From assembly GCF_001662075.1 (NCBI RefSeq), contig NZ_LYPL01000002.1:434001-498000 (forward strand): DNA of 64,000 bases. Reading direction: 5' to 3'. Below, in pieces: positions 54,319 through 64,000 of this stretch (position 1 is the first letter of the stretch; the number at the start of each line of letters is the position of its first letter). The notes below the pieces were generated by a model. That model was not told the origin of the DNA and did not search any database. It saw only the letters and a list, made by a program, of their open reading frames with translations. A program made the translations under genes and the position numbers. Source of the DNA: Rhizobium bangladeshense. GTDB lineage: Bacteria > Pseudomonadota > Alphaproteobacteria > Rhizobiales > Rhizobiaceae.

Positions 54319-56523
54319 ATGGATAGCGCAGTCGCAGAACATCAGGAACTCACTCCGGAAACCAACGACAACACGCCCCCGCTGGAAGAGCTGCTGACCA
54401 GCCCCGAGCGCTTCATCAACCGCGAATTCTCCTGGCTGCAGTTCAATCGTCGCGTGCTGGAAGAGACGCTGAACACCGAGCATCCGCTGCTCGAGCGCGT
54501 CCGCTTCCTGTCGATCTCGGCCGCCAACCTCGACGAGTTCTTCATGGTGCGCGTTGCCGGCCTCGAGGGTCAGGTGCGCCAGAACATCGCCATCCGCAGC
54601 CCTGACGGCAAGACGCCGGCCGAGCAGCTCGACTCGATCCTGCAGGAGATCGACCATCTTCAGATGGAGCAGCAGGCCTCGCTCGCCGTGCTGCAGCAAT
54701 ATCTCGCCAAGGAAGACATCCTGATCGTGCGTCCCGGCGCGCTTAGCGATTCCGACCGCCAGTGGCTGGCCGCCGAATTCGAACAGGCGATTTTCCCGGT
54801 CTTGACGCCGCTGTCGATCGACCCGGCCCACCCGTTCCCGTTCATTCCCAATCTCGGCTTCTCCATCGGCCTGCAGCTCGTCAGCAAGAACGGCCGCGAG
54901 CCGATGACCGCGCTCCTGCGCCTGCCGCCGGCGCTCGACCGATTCGTCCGCCTGCCGGATGATGCGAATACGATCCGCTACATCACGCTCGAAGACGTCG
55001 CCAACATCTTCATCCACCGGCTTTACCCGGGTTACGAGGTGCAGGGCTCCGGTACCTTCCGCGTCATCCGCGACAGCGATATCGAAGTCGAGGAAGAGGC
55101 CGAGGATCTCGTCCGCTTCTTCGAAACGGCACTGAAGCGGCGACGCCGCGGCAAGGTCATCCGCATCGAAACCGACTCGGAAATGCCAGCCTCGCTGCGT
55201 CAGTTCGTCGTGCAGGCGCTTAGCATTCCCGACAACCGCGTCGCCGTTCTGCCAGGACTCCTGGCGCTGAACACCCTGTCGGAGATCACCAAGGCGCCGC
55301 GTGAGGATCTCAGGTTTCAGCCCTACAATGCTCGATTTCCCGAGCGCGTCCGCGAACATGCCGGCGACTGCTTCGCCGCCATCCGCGAAAAGGACATGGT
55401 CGTCCATCACCCCTATGAATCCTTCGACGTGGTGGTCCAGTTTCTTCTCCAGGCTGCGCGCGATCCTGACGTTCTGGCGATAAAGCAGACGCTTTACCGC
55501 ACCTCCAACGATAGCCCGATCGTCCGCGCACTGATCGACGCTGCCGAAGCCGGCAAGTCCGTGACGGCCCTGGTCGAGCTCAAGGCCCGCTTCGACGAGG
55601 AGGCGAACATCCGCTGGGCGCGCGACCTCGAACGCGCCGGCGTACAGGTTGTCTTCGGCTTCATCGAGCTCAAGACCCACGCCAAGATGTCGATGGTCGT
55701 CCGCCGTGAGGAAGGCAAGCTCAGGACCTATTGCCATCTCGGAACGGGCAACTACCACCCGATCACCGCGAAGATCTATACGGATCTCTCCTATTTCACC
55801 TGCAATCCCGTTATCGCCCATGACATGGCGAACATCTTCAACTTCATCACCGGTTACGGCGAACCCGAACAGGGCATGCAGCTCGCGATTTCGCCCTACA
55901 CGATGCGCCCGCGCATCCTGCGCCACATCGAGGAAGAGATCCAACATGCCCGCAACGGCGCGCCGGCGGCGATCTGGATGAAGATGAATTCGCTTGTCGA
56001 TCCCGATATCATCGACGCGCTCTATCGCGCCAGCCATGCCGGTGTGGAGATCGATCTCGTCGTGCGCGGCATCTGCTGCCTGCGTCCGCAGGTGCCCGGT
56101 CTCTCGGAGACGATCCGCGTCAAGTCGATCGTCGGCCGCTTCCTCGAGCACAGCCGCATCTTCTGCTTCGGCAACGGCCACGGCCTGCCGTCGGACAAGG
56201 CGCTGGTCTACATCGGTTCGGCCGACATGATGCCTAGAAATCTCGATCGCCGCGTCGAGACCATGGTTCCGCTGACGAATCCAACGGTTCACGAGCAGGT
56301 CTTGTCACAGATTATGCTCGGCAACGTGATTGACAATCAGCAAAGCTACGAGATATTGCCCGACGGTACGTCGCGCCGCATGGAAGTGCGCAGGGGCGAG
56401 GAACCGTTCAATGCGCAGCAGTATTTTATGACCAATCCGAGCCTGTCGGGCCGTGGTGAAGCTCTGAAGTCCAGCGCGCCGAAGCTCATCGCCGGCCTGC
56501 TCGAAGGCCGCAACAACAAGTAA
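54319..56523 (+). CDS. ppk: Polyphosphate kinase 1
   Basis: Makes polyphosphate from ATP. 734 residues with all four PPK1 regions: N-domain ([22 protein letters not shown]), head, and two phospholipase-D-like C-domains containing [18 protein letters not shown] and the autophosphorylated-histidine region [11 protein letters not shown]. ppx starts 12 bases later, so the synthetic and degrading enzymes are co-expressed. Confidence 0.97.
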   Translation: MDSAVAEHQELTPETNDNTPPLEELLTSPERFINREFSWLQFNRRVLEETLNTEHPLLERVRFLSISAANLDEFFMVRVAGLEGQVRQNIAIRSPDGKTPAEQLDSILQEIDHLQMEQQASLAVLQQYLAKEDILIVRPGALSDSDRQWLAAEFEQAIFPVLTPLSIDPAHPFPFIPNLGFSIGLQLVSKNGREPMTALLRLPPALDRFVRLPDDANTIRYITLEDVANIFIHRLYPGYEVQGSGTFRVIRDSDIEVEEEAEDLVRFFETALKRRRRGKVIRIETDSEMPASLRQFVVQALSIPDNRVAVLPGLLALNTLSEITKAPREDLRFQPYNARFPERVREHAGDCFAAIREKDMVVHHPYESFDVVVQFLLQAARDPDVLAIKQTLYRTSNDSPIVRALIDAAEAGKSVTALVELKARFDEEANIRWARDLERAGVQVVFGFIELKTHAKMSMVVRREEGKLRTYCHLGTGNYHPITAKIYTDLSYFTCNPVIAHDMANIFNFITGYGEPEQGMQLAISPYTMRPRILRHIEEEIQHARNGAPAAIWMKMNSLVDPDIIDALYRASHAGVEIDLVVRGICCLRPQVPGLSETIRVKSIVGRFLEHSRIFCFGNGHGLPSDKALVYIGSADMMPRNLDRRVETMVPLTNPTVHEQVLSQIMLGNVIDNQQSYEILPDGTSRRMEVRRGEEPFNAQQYFMTNPSLSGRGEALKSSAPKLIAGLLEGRNNK

Positions 56524-56535
56524 TACTGGACCTAA

Positions 56536-58056
56536 ATGGTTGAATCTGAAGCCCAGGGGCGCCTTCCGGGGATCGCTCCGGTCTCCGTTGTCGACATCGG
56601 ATCGAACTCCATTCGTCTCGTCGTCTACGAAGGCATGTCTCGCTCGCCGACCATTCTTTTCAACGAAAAGGTCCTCTGCGGCCTCGGCAAGGGAATAGCC
56701 GTCACCGGCAAGATGGATGAAGAGAGCGTCGGACGGGCTCTGGCGGCGCTGCACCGTTTCAAGGCCCTGTCCGACCAGGCGCGCGCCGCCACGATGTATG
56801 TTTTGGCGACGGCGGCCGCCCGCGAGGCGAGCAACGGTCCCGATTTCATCCACCAGGCAGAAACTATTCTCGGTCGCAAGGTTCGCGTGCTGTCGGGTGA
56901 GGAGGAGGCGAAATTCGCCTCGCTCGGCATCATCAGCGGCTTCTTCAATCCCGACGGCATTGCCGGTGATCTCGGCGGCGGCTCGCTGGAACTGATCGAT
57001 ATCAAGGGCAAGGAGGTCGGCAAGGGCATCACACTGCCGCTCGGCGGCCTGCGCCTGTCCGAATATGCCGGCGGCTCGCTTTCAAAGGCCAGAACCTTCG
57101 CCCGCAAGCAGGTGAAGACGGCAAAGCTCTTGTCGAAAGGCGAGGGGCGAACCTTCTACGCCGTCGGTGGCACCTGGCGAAACATTGCCAAGCTGCACAT
57201 GGAAATAACCCATTATCCACTGCACATGATGCAGGGGTATGAGGTCTCGCTCGAAGCGATGATGCTGTTCCTCGAACAGGTGATGACGGCACGCGATTCC
57301 AGGGAGCCGGCGCTGCAGGCCGTGTCCAAGCACCGCCGTTCGCTGCTGCCCTTCGGCGCCGTTGCCATGAAGGAAGTGCTGACCGCCATGAAGCCGTCGA
57401 TGATTTCCTTCTCGGCGCAAGGCGTGCGCGAGGGATATCTCTACTCGCTGCTGTCCGAATCCGAGCGCCGCCTCGATCCGCTGCTGGCCGCCGCCGGTGA
57501 ATTGGCGATCCTGCGTGCCCGTTCGCCCGAGCATGCTCGCGAACTGGCGGAATGGACCGGCCGTATGATGCCCTTCTTCGACGTCAAGGAAACCGAAGAG
57601 GAAAGCCGTTATCGCCAGGCCGCCTGTCTGCTCGCCGATATCAGCTGGCGCGCCCACCCCGATTATCGTGGCCTGCAGGCGCTGAACGTCATCGCCCACT
57701 CTTCCTTCGTCGGCATCAGCCATCCCGGCCGTGCCTTCATCGCACTGACCAATTATTACCGTTTCGAGGGTCTGCACGACGACGGCGCCACCGGCCCGCT
57801 GGCGCAGATCGCCACGCCACCCTTCATCGAGCGCGCCAAGCTGCTCGGCGGCATGCTCCGCGTCGTCTATCTCTTCTCGGCCTCGATGCCGGGCATCGTC
57901 AAGAACCTGACCTTCCGCAGATCCTCGAACCCGGACTTCGACCTCGAATTCGTCGTTCCCTCCGAATATCGCGATTTCGCCGGCGAACGCCTGGACGGCC
58001 GACTGCAGCAGCTGTCGCGGCTAACGAACAAGCGGCTGGCGTTTGTGTTCGAGTAG
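56536..58056 (+). CDS. ppx: Exopolyphosphatase
   Basis: A Ppx/GppA phosphatase of 506 residues. The actin-like ATPase fold is shown by VDIGSNSIRLVVYEG and GDLGGGSLELID, followed by a C-terminal HD-type helical domain (ADISWRAHPDYRGL, HSSFVGISHPGRAF). It hydrolyses polyphosphate or pppGpp; gene context with ppk favours polyphosphate. Starts 12 bases after ppk. Confidence 0.95.
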   Translation: MVESEAQGRLPGIAPVSVVDIGSNSIRLVVYEGMSRSPTILFNEKVLCGLGKGIAVTGKMDEESVGRALAALHRFKALSDQARAATMYVLATAAAREASNGPDFIHQAETILGRKVRVLSGEEEAKFASLGIISGFFNPDGIAGDLGGGSLELIDIKGKEVGKGITLPLGGLRLSEYAGGSLSKARTFARKQVKTAKLLSKGEGRTFYAVGGTWRNIAKLHMEITHYPLHMMQGYEVSLEAMMLFLEQVMTARDSREPALQAVSKHRRSLLPFGAVAMKEVLTAMKPSMISFSAQGVREGYLYSLLSESERRLDPLLAAAGELAILRARSPEHARELAEWTGRMMPFFDVKETEEESRYRQAACLLADISWRAHPDYRGLQALNVIAHSSFVGISHPGRAFIALTNYYRFEGLHDDGATGPLAQIATPPFIERAKLLGGMLRVVYLFSASMPGIVKNLTFRRSSNPDFDLEFVVPSEYRDFAGERLDGRLQQLSRLTNKRLAFVFE

Positions 58057-58105
58057 GGTCTGCGACGGGGTGCGGCATGTCGTATGATATACCCACCAAC
58101 CAAAC

Positions 58106-58132
58106 AAAAAGGGCGGCACTTCCGCACCGCCC
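58106..58132 (-). terminator. Intrinsic terminator for the phytase-like gene
   Basis: On the minus strand a GGGCGG/CCGCCC stem (58127-58132 with 58111-58116) with inner pairs is followed by a T5 run (58106-58110). It lies 24 bases after the minus-strand gene stop. Confidence 0.8.
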
Positions 58133-58156
58133 CTCCGTCTCACATCAAACGCAAAA

Positions 58157-59515
58157 CTACTTCGCGTCCAAAAATTCACCAACCTCAAGCAGGCTGAACT
58201 CGTTATTGTCGGCCTTGTCGACGGCGCGGCCGGCCGAGAAGGGTAGGTTGTTGTCGTTGCCGATGATGATGTGCGTGGCGTCGACGCGGTCGACGTTCTC
58301 GATCGTCACGAAGGGCATGTCGTAGATGCCGTCCTTGGCCCCGGCCTTCTTCTTGTTGTCGGGGTCCTGGATGTTCAAGAGGTCGATGTAGCCGATTTTG
58401 CGGACGGCCTTGCCGGCATTGGCGTCGTTGAATTCGATCTTGTAGACGCGCTTCAGCTCGGCAGGGGCCTCGAAGCAATCAGGCTTCGATTGTTTCGGAT
58501 CGGCGCAGGCCCTGTCCTTGGTGCCGGCGCCGCTGTCGCGCTCGATGACGAGGGCGGTCGTGTCGTCGAGCATGTTGAAGTCGCCGATCGATACGCCCTT
58601 GTCCTCGAACGGATAGAGCCAGCTGCGGCCGGTCCACTTCTTGGCGGCGACGTCGAATTCGATGATGCGGATGGCGGTGTGGCCGTCGGCCGTTTCCATC
58701 GTGCCGTCATCCTTGTAGATGGCGCCTTCGAGCAGGCCGTAGAGTTTGGCGCCGTCCTTCGACATGGCAAGGCCTTCGAAGCCGCCGGAGCGCTTCAGGT
58801 TGAAGATCGGCATCTTCGCGGCCGGATTGCCCGGCAGCTGGATCAGCGCATTGTCGGGCGACAGCACCGGCTTGCCGTCGAGCGTGGTCGCAATGACATC
58901 GGTCAGGCGGCCCGCCGTGTCGAATTTCAGGATATAGGGGCCGAACTCGTCGCCGAGCCAGAAACCGTCGGCAACCGGCTGGATCGATTCGATGTCGAAG
59001 TCGGCGCCGGTGAGGTAGCGCGTCTCAGTGCCTTCGAGCACGATCGGGAAGGGGGCGATCTTGTTGGGATCGGAGAGGAAGAGGTTCTTGACGACGTCAG
59101 CCTTGTTGGCGGCCCAGTCGAATTTCATCTGGTGCAGGAACAGCATGGAATCGGAAGAATTGGCCTTGGAGCCGAAGCCGTTGTCGGAGAGCGTCCAGAA
59201 GGTGCCGTCGGCCATCGTCTTGATGCCCGAGAAACCCTGGATCGGCTGGCCGTCGAACGGAAGCTTCAGGTCGGTCACACGTGCACCGTCCTTGCCGGGA
59301 ACGGTGCCGAGCGCTTCGGTGCGCTTGCGATCCGGCGTCGTGAACTTGCCGGAATGCTTGAGGAAATCGGGGGAGTCGGCCGGAGCCGCAACCATGGTGT
59401 TGGCAGGCAGGATCGCCTGGCCGGCGAGCTTGGCCGGGAATTGCTGCTGGTCGGCCGAAACGGGGCCGGCAATCAGAATGAAAAGCGATACGGAAGCAAA
59501 AAGGACGTTCTTCAT
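58157..59515 (-). CDS. Secreted phytase-like esterase family protein
   Basis: A 452-residue protein with a signal peptide (MKNVLFASVSLFILIAGPVSA) and a single phytase-like beta-propeller domain (esterase-like activity of phytase family; segments GFSGIKTMADGTFWTLSDNG, GFWLGDEFGPYILKFD and GGFEGLAMSKDGAKLYGLLEG). Periplasmic or secreted; it may hydrolyse phosphate esters, in keeping with neighbouring polyphosphate genes, but this is inference. ATG at 59515 with GGGGA six bases upstream. The frame is open upstream without signal-peptide logic. Confidence 0.85.
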   Translation of the reverse strand: MKNVLFASVSLFILIAGPVSADQQQFPAKLAGQAILPANTMVAAPADSPDFLKHSGKFTTPDRKRTEALGTVPGKDGARVTDLKLPFDGQPIQGFSGIKTMADGTFWTLSDNGFGSKANSSDSMLFLHQMKFDWAANKADVVKNLFLSDPNKIAPFPIVLEGTETRYLTGADFDIESIQPVADGFWLGDEFGPYILKFDTAGRLTDVIATTLDGKPVLSPDNALIQLPGNPAAKMPIFNLKRSGGFEGLAMSKDGAKLYGLLEGAIYKDDGTMETADGHTAIRIIEFDVAAKKWTGRSWLYPFEDKGVSIGDFNMLDDTTALVIERDSGAGTKDRACADPKQSKPDCFEAPAELKRVYKIEFNDANAGKAVRKIGYIDLLNIQDPDNKKKAGAKDGIYDMPFVTIENVDRVDATHIIIGNDNNLPFSAGRAVDKADNNEFSLLEVGEFLDAK

Positions 59516-59621
59516 AATATCCCCATGGAACGGATGCGAATGGCTTCCGCTTAGCAGGGCTTCCGTGTCAGCGAATTGACGGTTGAGTGAAGCTTTGGTG
59601 ACGGGGTGATAAGAGGGTTGC

Positions 59622-60683
59622 TTAGCCGTGCAGAACGACTGCAGGCGTATTGAGCACGGTAACCGCCCGCGAGGAAAGCGCCATGACGCCGAGCGCCTGG
59701 CCGCGTCCTTTGACGGCATGGATGCCGAGATCGTCGCAGGAAATGTCGTCTGGAAAGGTCATGCGCCGGGCAAGCTCCGCGGAGATCAGCACCTGCCGGT
59801 TCAGACTGCGGCAGAGCGTCTCCAGCCGGGCGGTCGTATTCACCGTGTCGCCGAAATAGCTGATCTTGTGGTGGTCGACGCCGACTTCCGCGGTGATGAT
59901 TTCGCCGCCATGAAGAGCGGCCCGAAGCTTCGGCACCTGTCCGTAATTTTTCCGCCAGCCAGCGGCATTGGCTTCTATATCGGCAATGATATCGAAGATG
60001 CAGCGCACGCAGCGCGCATCCTTGACGCCGCGGGCAAGCGGCCAGGTAATGATCGCCGCATCGCCAACATAGTCGTTGATCATGCCCTTGTGGCGCCGGA
60101 CCGGCTCGGCGAAGGTCGCAAACAGCGAGCTCAGCAGCTGCTGCGCCCGGAGGTCGCCATGCTTTTCGGCAAAAGCCGTCGAATCGACGAGATCGATGAA
60201 CAGGAAGACACGCTCTTCCTTGACCGGATTGCGATAGCGGCTGATGAGCATGCTGATGAATACTTCGCGGCCGAGCAGCTCCCGCACGCGCAGGATGAAG
60301 ATCAGCGCCGAGCAGACGGCAAGCGCATAGAGGAAGACGTCGAACGGCATGATGACGAGCTCGAGGGGCGACGACGGCTTCAGCACGCCGAGCGAGCGAA
60401 GCAGCAGGCCGGCGCAGGCAAAGCCGATGCTCATCAGGATTTCGTAGATCACCAGTTCGGTGATGATGAAGGCGAAGGTCGGCAGCTTCTGGATCCGTCG
60501 GTAGAGCCCGCGGAACAGCACCTTGCGCTCGAAGGCGATGATTGGCATGCCGATGAACAGCGCGAAGATCGCTCCGATGACCGGCGTCTGATCGGAGTAG
60601 AACATCGAATCATAGACGACGCCGCTCGCCGCCAGGACGAGGACGATCAGGATCCAGTTCTGCGTCGGAGATATTTCCCGCAT
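59622..60683 (-). CDS. Membrane-anchored class III nucleotide cyclase
   Basis: A 353-residue adenylate/guanylate cyclase homologue. Four membrane segments (about 10-28, 33-50, 70-95 and 110-132) are followed by a C-terminal cyclase domain with metal aspartates D164 (FIDLVDSTAF) and D208 (DYVGDAAI) and the ISYFGDTVNTTARLE motif carrying the transition-state Asn and Arg. The active-site residues look intact; ATP is the probable substrate but the specificity residues do not settle it. Rhizobia have many such cyclases. Confidence 0.85.
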   Translation of the reverse strand: MREISPTQNWILIVLVLAASGVVYDSMFYSDQTPVIGAIFALFIGMPIIAFERKVLFRGLYRRIQKLPTFAFIITELVIYEILMSIGFACAGLLLRSLGVLKPSSPLELVIMPFDVFLYALAVCSALIFILRVRELLGREVFISMLISRYRNPVKEERVFLFIDLVDSTAFAEKHGDLRAQQLLSSLFATFAEPVRRHKGMINDYVGDAAIITWPLARGVKDARCVRCIFDIIADIEANAAGWRKNYGQVPKLRAALHGGEIITAEVGVDHHKISYFGDTVNTTARLETLCRSLNRQVLISAELARRMTFPDDISCDDLGIHAVKGRGQALGVMALSSRAVTVLNTPAVVLHG

Positions 60684-60760
60684 GCCGCCCCTTCGCTTCG
60701 CAGTTTCGCCCGGCCATTGTTTCAGCTAGGAAAACAGCGTCAAGCGAATTCGATTTGGTG

Positions 60761-61906
60761 TCAGAGCGCGACGGTTTCAACCTTCCGGCCGGCGAATCGC
60801 AGCCCGATCTGGCCCTGGATCAGCTGCAGCGCCGGCTCGCCGAAAAGATCGCGCCGCCAGCCGTGCAGGGCCGCAACGTCGGCCTTCTCGCCGTCGGCGG
60901 CGATCTTGTCGAGATCCTCGCTGTTGGCGATCACCTTCGGCGCGACCCCGTGTTTTTCCGAGATCAGCTTCAACAGCACCTTCAACAGCTCGACGGCGGC
61001 AGCTGCGCCCTCCGGCGCCTGCGTCTGCCGCGGCACATGCGGCATATCTGCCTTCGGAAGAGCGAGCGCCGCGTTGACTGCTTCGACGACCGCCGTGCCG
61101 GAGGCGGAGCGCTCCCAGCCTTTCGGAACGGTGCGCAGGCGGCCGAGCGCTTCGGCATCCTTGGGCTGTTGCTGGGCGATCTCATAGATCGCATCGTCTT
61201 TCAAGACGCGCGAACGCGGCACGTTACGCGCCCGTGCCTCGCGCTCGCGCCAGGCGGCGACATATTTCAGGATCGCCAGCTCCTGCGGTTTGCGCAATCG
61301 CATCTTCAGCCGCTGCCAGGCATCGTCGGGATGCATGTCGTAGGTTTCGCGCGCTTCGAGGACGTCCATTTCCTCACGTAGCCACGACGTACGGCCTTCG
61401 CGATCGAGCTCCGCCCTCAGCGACAGGTAGACGTCGCGCAGGTGGGTGACGTCGGCCAGCGCATATTCCAGCTGCTTGTCGGAGAGCGGCCGGCGGCTCC
61501 AGTCGGTGAAGCGCGACGACTTGTCGATATGGACATTCTTGATGCGGCTGACCAGCTGGTCATAGGAGACGCTGTCGCCGAAGCCGCACACCATGGCCGC
61601 GACCTGCGTGTCGAAGATCGGATGCGGAATGAGATTGCCGCGATTGAAAATGATCTCGATGTCCTGGCGCGCCGCGTGAAAGACCTTCAACACCGTGGTG
61701 TCGGCCATCAGCGCGAAGAAGGGGGCGAGGTCGATGCCCTTGGCCAGCGGATCGACGAGAACCTCCAAGGTCGGGCTGGCCATCTGAATCAGGCAGAGCT
61801 CCGGCCAGAAGGTCGTTTCGCGCAGGAATTCGGTGTCGATGGTGATGAAGTCGGACTTGGCCAGCTCTTTGCAGGCGGCCGCCAAATCGGCGGTGGTTTC
61901 GATCAT
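60761..61906 (-). CDS. rnd: Ribonuclease D
   Basis: A 381-residue 3'-5' exoribonuclease for tRNA maturation. The DEDD exonuclease domain begins FITIDTEFLRETTFWPELCLIQ with D24 and E26, continues with the third acidic motif VFHAARQDIEI and ends with YALADVTHLRDVY (DEDDy). One HRDC domain follows (RKPQELAILKYVAAWRERE). Next to the cyclase gene, 77 bases apart, same strand. Confidence 0.94.
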   Translation of the reverse strand: MIETTADLAAACKELAKSDFITIDTEFLRETTFWPELCLIQMASPTLEVLVDPLAKGIDLAPFFALMADTTVLKVFHAARQDIEIIFNRGNLIPHPIFDTQVAAMVCGFGDSVSYDQLVSRIKNVHIDKSSRFTDWSRRPLSDKQLEYALADVTHLRDVYLSLRAELDREGRTSWLREEMDVLEARETYDMHPDDAWQRLKMRLRKPQELAILKYVAAWREREARARNVPRSRVLKDDAIYEIAQQQPKDAEALGRLRTVPKGWERSASGTAVVEAVNAALALPKADMPHVPRQTQAPEGAAAAVELLKVLLKLISEKHGVAPKVIANSEDLDKIAADGEKADVAALHGWRRDLFGEPALQLIQGQIGLRFAGRKVETVAL

Positions 61907-62036
61907 ATCAATTCATTCGCAAGGAAAAGGTCGGTTGAACCTTCCTTCTCCTTTCGCTTCGATATGTCAATACAACAGCATAAGCTTCGCGCATTGCTGA
62001 CGAAGAATCACGTCCAAACTGAGGCAGAGCAATGCT

Positions 62037-63428
62037 TCAGCTCACTCTGACATAGCTAGTCATGCCGGTCTTCTGATGCTCGATGATGTGGCAATGCAGC
62101 ACCCAGTCGCCGGGGTTGTCGGCGACGAGGGCCAATTGCACCTTCTCGTCCGGCTGGACGAGGTAGGTGTCGGAGACGAGCGGCATCACCTCCCGGGTTG
62201 AGGACGAGATCACCGTGAAGCTCATTCCGTGCAGATGGATCGGATGAGCATGCGGCGTGGTGTTCTCCAGATTGAAGACATAGCTCTTGCCGAGCTTCAG
62301 CTCCGCCAGCGGCGCCGTCGGATCGGGGGTGTCGCCCGACCAGGGTACCTTGTTGATCGCCCAGAAGCTGTAGCCGAGCGTGCCGCAGATACTTTCGACG
62401 GCGGCATTTTCCGCAGTGGCGCTCAACACCAGCGGGATCTCTTCGGCGGCGGAAAGATCGGCCTTCGGAACGGGGTTTTTGGCAAGCGGGCCGAGATCGC
62501 CGAAATCGCGTTTCAACGACTGTCCGACGGCACGCAGGCTGGCAATCGTCTTCGGCGTCGTGCCGCGGAGATCTTCAAGCGTGGCGACGGCGCCTTCGCC
62601 GTCCGGCATGCGCACGGCAAGGTCGAGCCGCTGTCCGGGCCCGATCTGCAGGAGGTCGAGGGGAAAGCGCTTCGGCACCGGATTGCCGTCGATGGCGATG
62701 ACGGTCGCATCGGCGCCCGCCATCTTCAGCGAGAAAATGCGCGTCACATCGGTGATGGCGATGCGCAGCCGCACCAGCCCCCCGGCAGGCGCGTCATATT
62801 GCGGCTCCCGATGCCAGTTGGCGGTGCGCACCGTGCCGTAGGTACCGCTCTTGGCCGCATCGCGCGGCCGGAAGGGGGCGATGAACTGCCCGTCGCCGCC
62901 AAGCCGCCAGTCGCGCAGGTTCAGCAGCACCTCGGCATCGAATTCGGGATCGGTCGGGTCCTCGACCACGAGCATGCCGGTCATGCCGTGGCCGATCTGC
63001 GTCAGCGTGTTGCAGTGCGGGTGATACCAAAAGGTGCCGGCATCGGGCGGGGTGAAAGCATAGTCGAAGCTGTCGCCGGTGTAGATATAGGGCTGCGTCA
63101 CGAAGGGCACGCCGTCCATGCGGTTGTCGATGCGCAGTCCATGCCAGTGGATCGTCGTCGGCTCGTCCAGCTGGTTGTTCAGCCGTGCCGCATAGGGCTG
63201 ACCCTTCGTCAACCTCAGAACCGGCGGCATGCCGTCATGGCCCCAGCTCATGACATCCCGGGTCGGTCCCGCCTCGGTCAGCATGGCCTCGGTCTTCACC
63301 GCCGTCAGTAGCTGCGGCGCCGCCGCAGCCGCGGCAGGCCCGAATTTGCCGGCAATGCCCATGCCGAGGCCGTAGGCGCCCGCGACGGCGGATGCCCTGA
63401 GAAGGTTGCGGCGGGTCAGGAAGGGCAT
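62037..63428 (-). CDS. Tat-exported multicopper oxidase
   Basis: A 463-residue three-domain multicopper oxidase. The N-terminus has a twin-arginine signal (TRRNLLRASAVAGAYGLGMG), implying folded export. Copper motifs: TIHWHGLR, FWYHPHCN, HPIHLHGM and HCHIIEHQKTGM, the last with the type 1 copper Cys, His and axial Met. Relatives oxidise Cu(I), phenols or Mn; the substrate is not predictable. The ATG at 63428 is the first before the Tat motif. Divergent from aspS, 255 bases apart. Confidence 0.9.
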   Translation of the reverse strand: MPFLTRRNLLRASAVAGAYGLGMGIAGKFGPAAAAAAPQLLTAVKTEAMLTEAGPTRDVMSWGHDGMPPVLRLTKGQPYAARLNNQLDEPTTIHWHGLRIDNRMDGVPFVTQPYIYTGDSFDYAFTPPDAGTFWYHPHCNTLTQIGHGMTGMLVVEDPTDPEFDAEVLLNLRDWRLGGDGQFIAPFRPRDAAKSGTYGTVRTANWHREPQYDAPAGGLVRLRIAITDVTRIFSLKMAGADATVIAIDGNPVPKRFPLDLLQIGPGQRLDLAVRMPDGEGAVATLEDLRGTTPKTIASLRAVGQSLKRDFGDLGPLAKNPVPKADLSAAEEIPLVLSATAENAAVESICGTLGYSFWAINKVPWSGDTPDPTAPLAELKLGKSYVFNLENTTPHAHPIHLHGMSFTVISSSTREVMPLVSDTYLVQPDEKVQLALVADNPGDWVLHCHIIEHQKTGMTSYVRVS

Positions 63429-63683
63429 GCGCGGCTCCACGACGAAAATGCACCTCCTTTTAAAGTTGACCGACATCTTCATCAATACGGCAGGCGCGGC
63501 CAAACTGCCGCAGCATACGGGCCTCGGCTTCGCCATAAACGCGTGCCAATCGCGCGGCGAGCACGCGCCAAGCCTTGACAAATCGGAGCGTCCATGCGCT
63601 TTTCCGCCCGATTTTCTTGTCGGCGCTTGAGGGGCCCTTGAACCCTTGCTGCCGTCTTAAGCCACATGCCAGGAATTGAGATC

Positions 63684-64000
63684 ATGCATCGCTATCGCAG
63701 CCACACATGCGCCGCCCTCCGCAAGACGGATGTCGGCTCGACCGTCCGTATCTCCGGCTGGGTCCATCGCGTTCGCGACCATGGCGGCGTTCTTTTCATC
63801 GACCTCCGCGACCACTACGGCGTCACCCAGGTCGTCGCCGATCCCGATAGCCCGGCCTTCAAGCTGGCCGAGACCGTCCGCGGCGAATGGGTCATTCGCA
63901 TCGACGGCCTGGTCAAGGCGCGCACCGAAGACACCGTCAACAAGACCATGGCGACCGGCGAGATTGAGCTCTACGCTCAGGAGATAGAGGTGCTCTCCGC
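63684..64000 (+). CDS. aspS: Aspartyl-tRNA synthetase (5' part, cut by window edge)
   Basis: The N-terminal anticodon-binding OB domain of AspRS: starts [18 protein letters not shown], then [28 protein letters not shown], typical of bacterial AspRS. The frame runs open to the window end, so the catalytic domain is not seen. It could be the non-discriminating Asp/Asn enzyme, as in many Alphaproteobacteria; the visible part does not settle it. Confidence 0.93.
   Translation, partial: MHRYRSHTCAALRKTDVGSTVRISGWVHRVRDHGGVLFIDLRDHYGVTQVVADPDSPAFKLAETVRGEWVIRIDGLVKARTEDTVNKTMATGEIELYAQEIEVLS

Noticed and set aside
54193..56292. Long open frame on the minus strand opposite ppk (699 codons)
   Set aside because: It mirrors ppk codon positions in high-GC DNA, has low-complexity Arg/His/Asp/Leu composition and no recognisable motif.

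Overview
The window reads as a chromosomal segment of a Rhizobium of the R. leguminosarum/R. etli type. The evidence is the high GC content, the alphaproteobacterial gene orders (rpsF-rpsR-DUF2232-rplI-dnaB-alr-radA; lptF-lptG-lptD-surA-pdxA-rsmA; fabD-fabG-acpP-fabF-mltG-yicC-gmk; uvrC-pgsA-moaD-moaE; purM-purN; hdaA-ppk-ppx; rnd; aspS), a RopB/Omp25-type outer membrane protein, and intergenic mosaic repeats resembling those of rhizobia. The genus call is from recognition, not from a search.

Layout. 1-8 kb: radA (cut by the left edge), a LysE/RhtB exporter, alr, dnaB, and the S6-S18-DUF2232-L9 ribosomal operon on the minus strand with a promoter candidate and structured leader. 8-16 kb: a Tas-like aldo-keto reductase, then the plus-strand fatty-acid block fabD-fabG-acpP-fabF followed by mltG, yicC and gmk. 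15.8-24.3 kb: a minus-strand envelope operon lptF-lptG-lptD-surA-pdxA-rsmA, whose lptF/lptG, lptG/lptD and pdxA/rsmA junctions overlap, and a PAP2 phosphatase upstream. 24.4-35 kb: pepA-holC, a D-galactose dehydrogenase-like enzyme, a prolyl oligopeptidase, a low-GC gap with a frameshifted small secreted protein, a lipoprotein polysaccharide deacetylase, an ABC-F protein, a degenerate GGDEF protein and a DinB protein. 35-39 kb is the most accessory-looking part: a frameshifted GST, ndk, a 357-bp palindrome-rich repeat, a lipoprotein, a CGNR zinc-finger regulator, a perfect 14-bp inverted repeat, and an orphan branched-chain amino acid type ABC permease. 38.8-46 kb: moaE, moaD, pgsA, uvrC, a pteridine-reductase-like SDR, ropB, a GST and rlmJ, with several mosaic repeats between them. 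46-64 kb: a molybdopterin oxidoreductase coupled to a NudK-like hydrolase, an isolated phnM, purN/purM, a PerM-family protein, hdaA, ppk, ppx, a phytase-like esterase, a membrane class III cyclase, rnd, a Tat-exported multicopper oxidase, and the start of aspS.

Most of the content is core metabolism, translation, replication and envelope biogenesis. I found no rRNA, tRNA, CRISPR array, insertion sequence, prophage or recognisable defence system. The most unusual structures are the CGNR-regulator/lipoprotein/orphan-permease locus with its large divergent palindrome, two genes broken by single-base homopolymer changes, and the set of mosaic intergenic repeats, one of which supplies a gene's stop codon.
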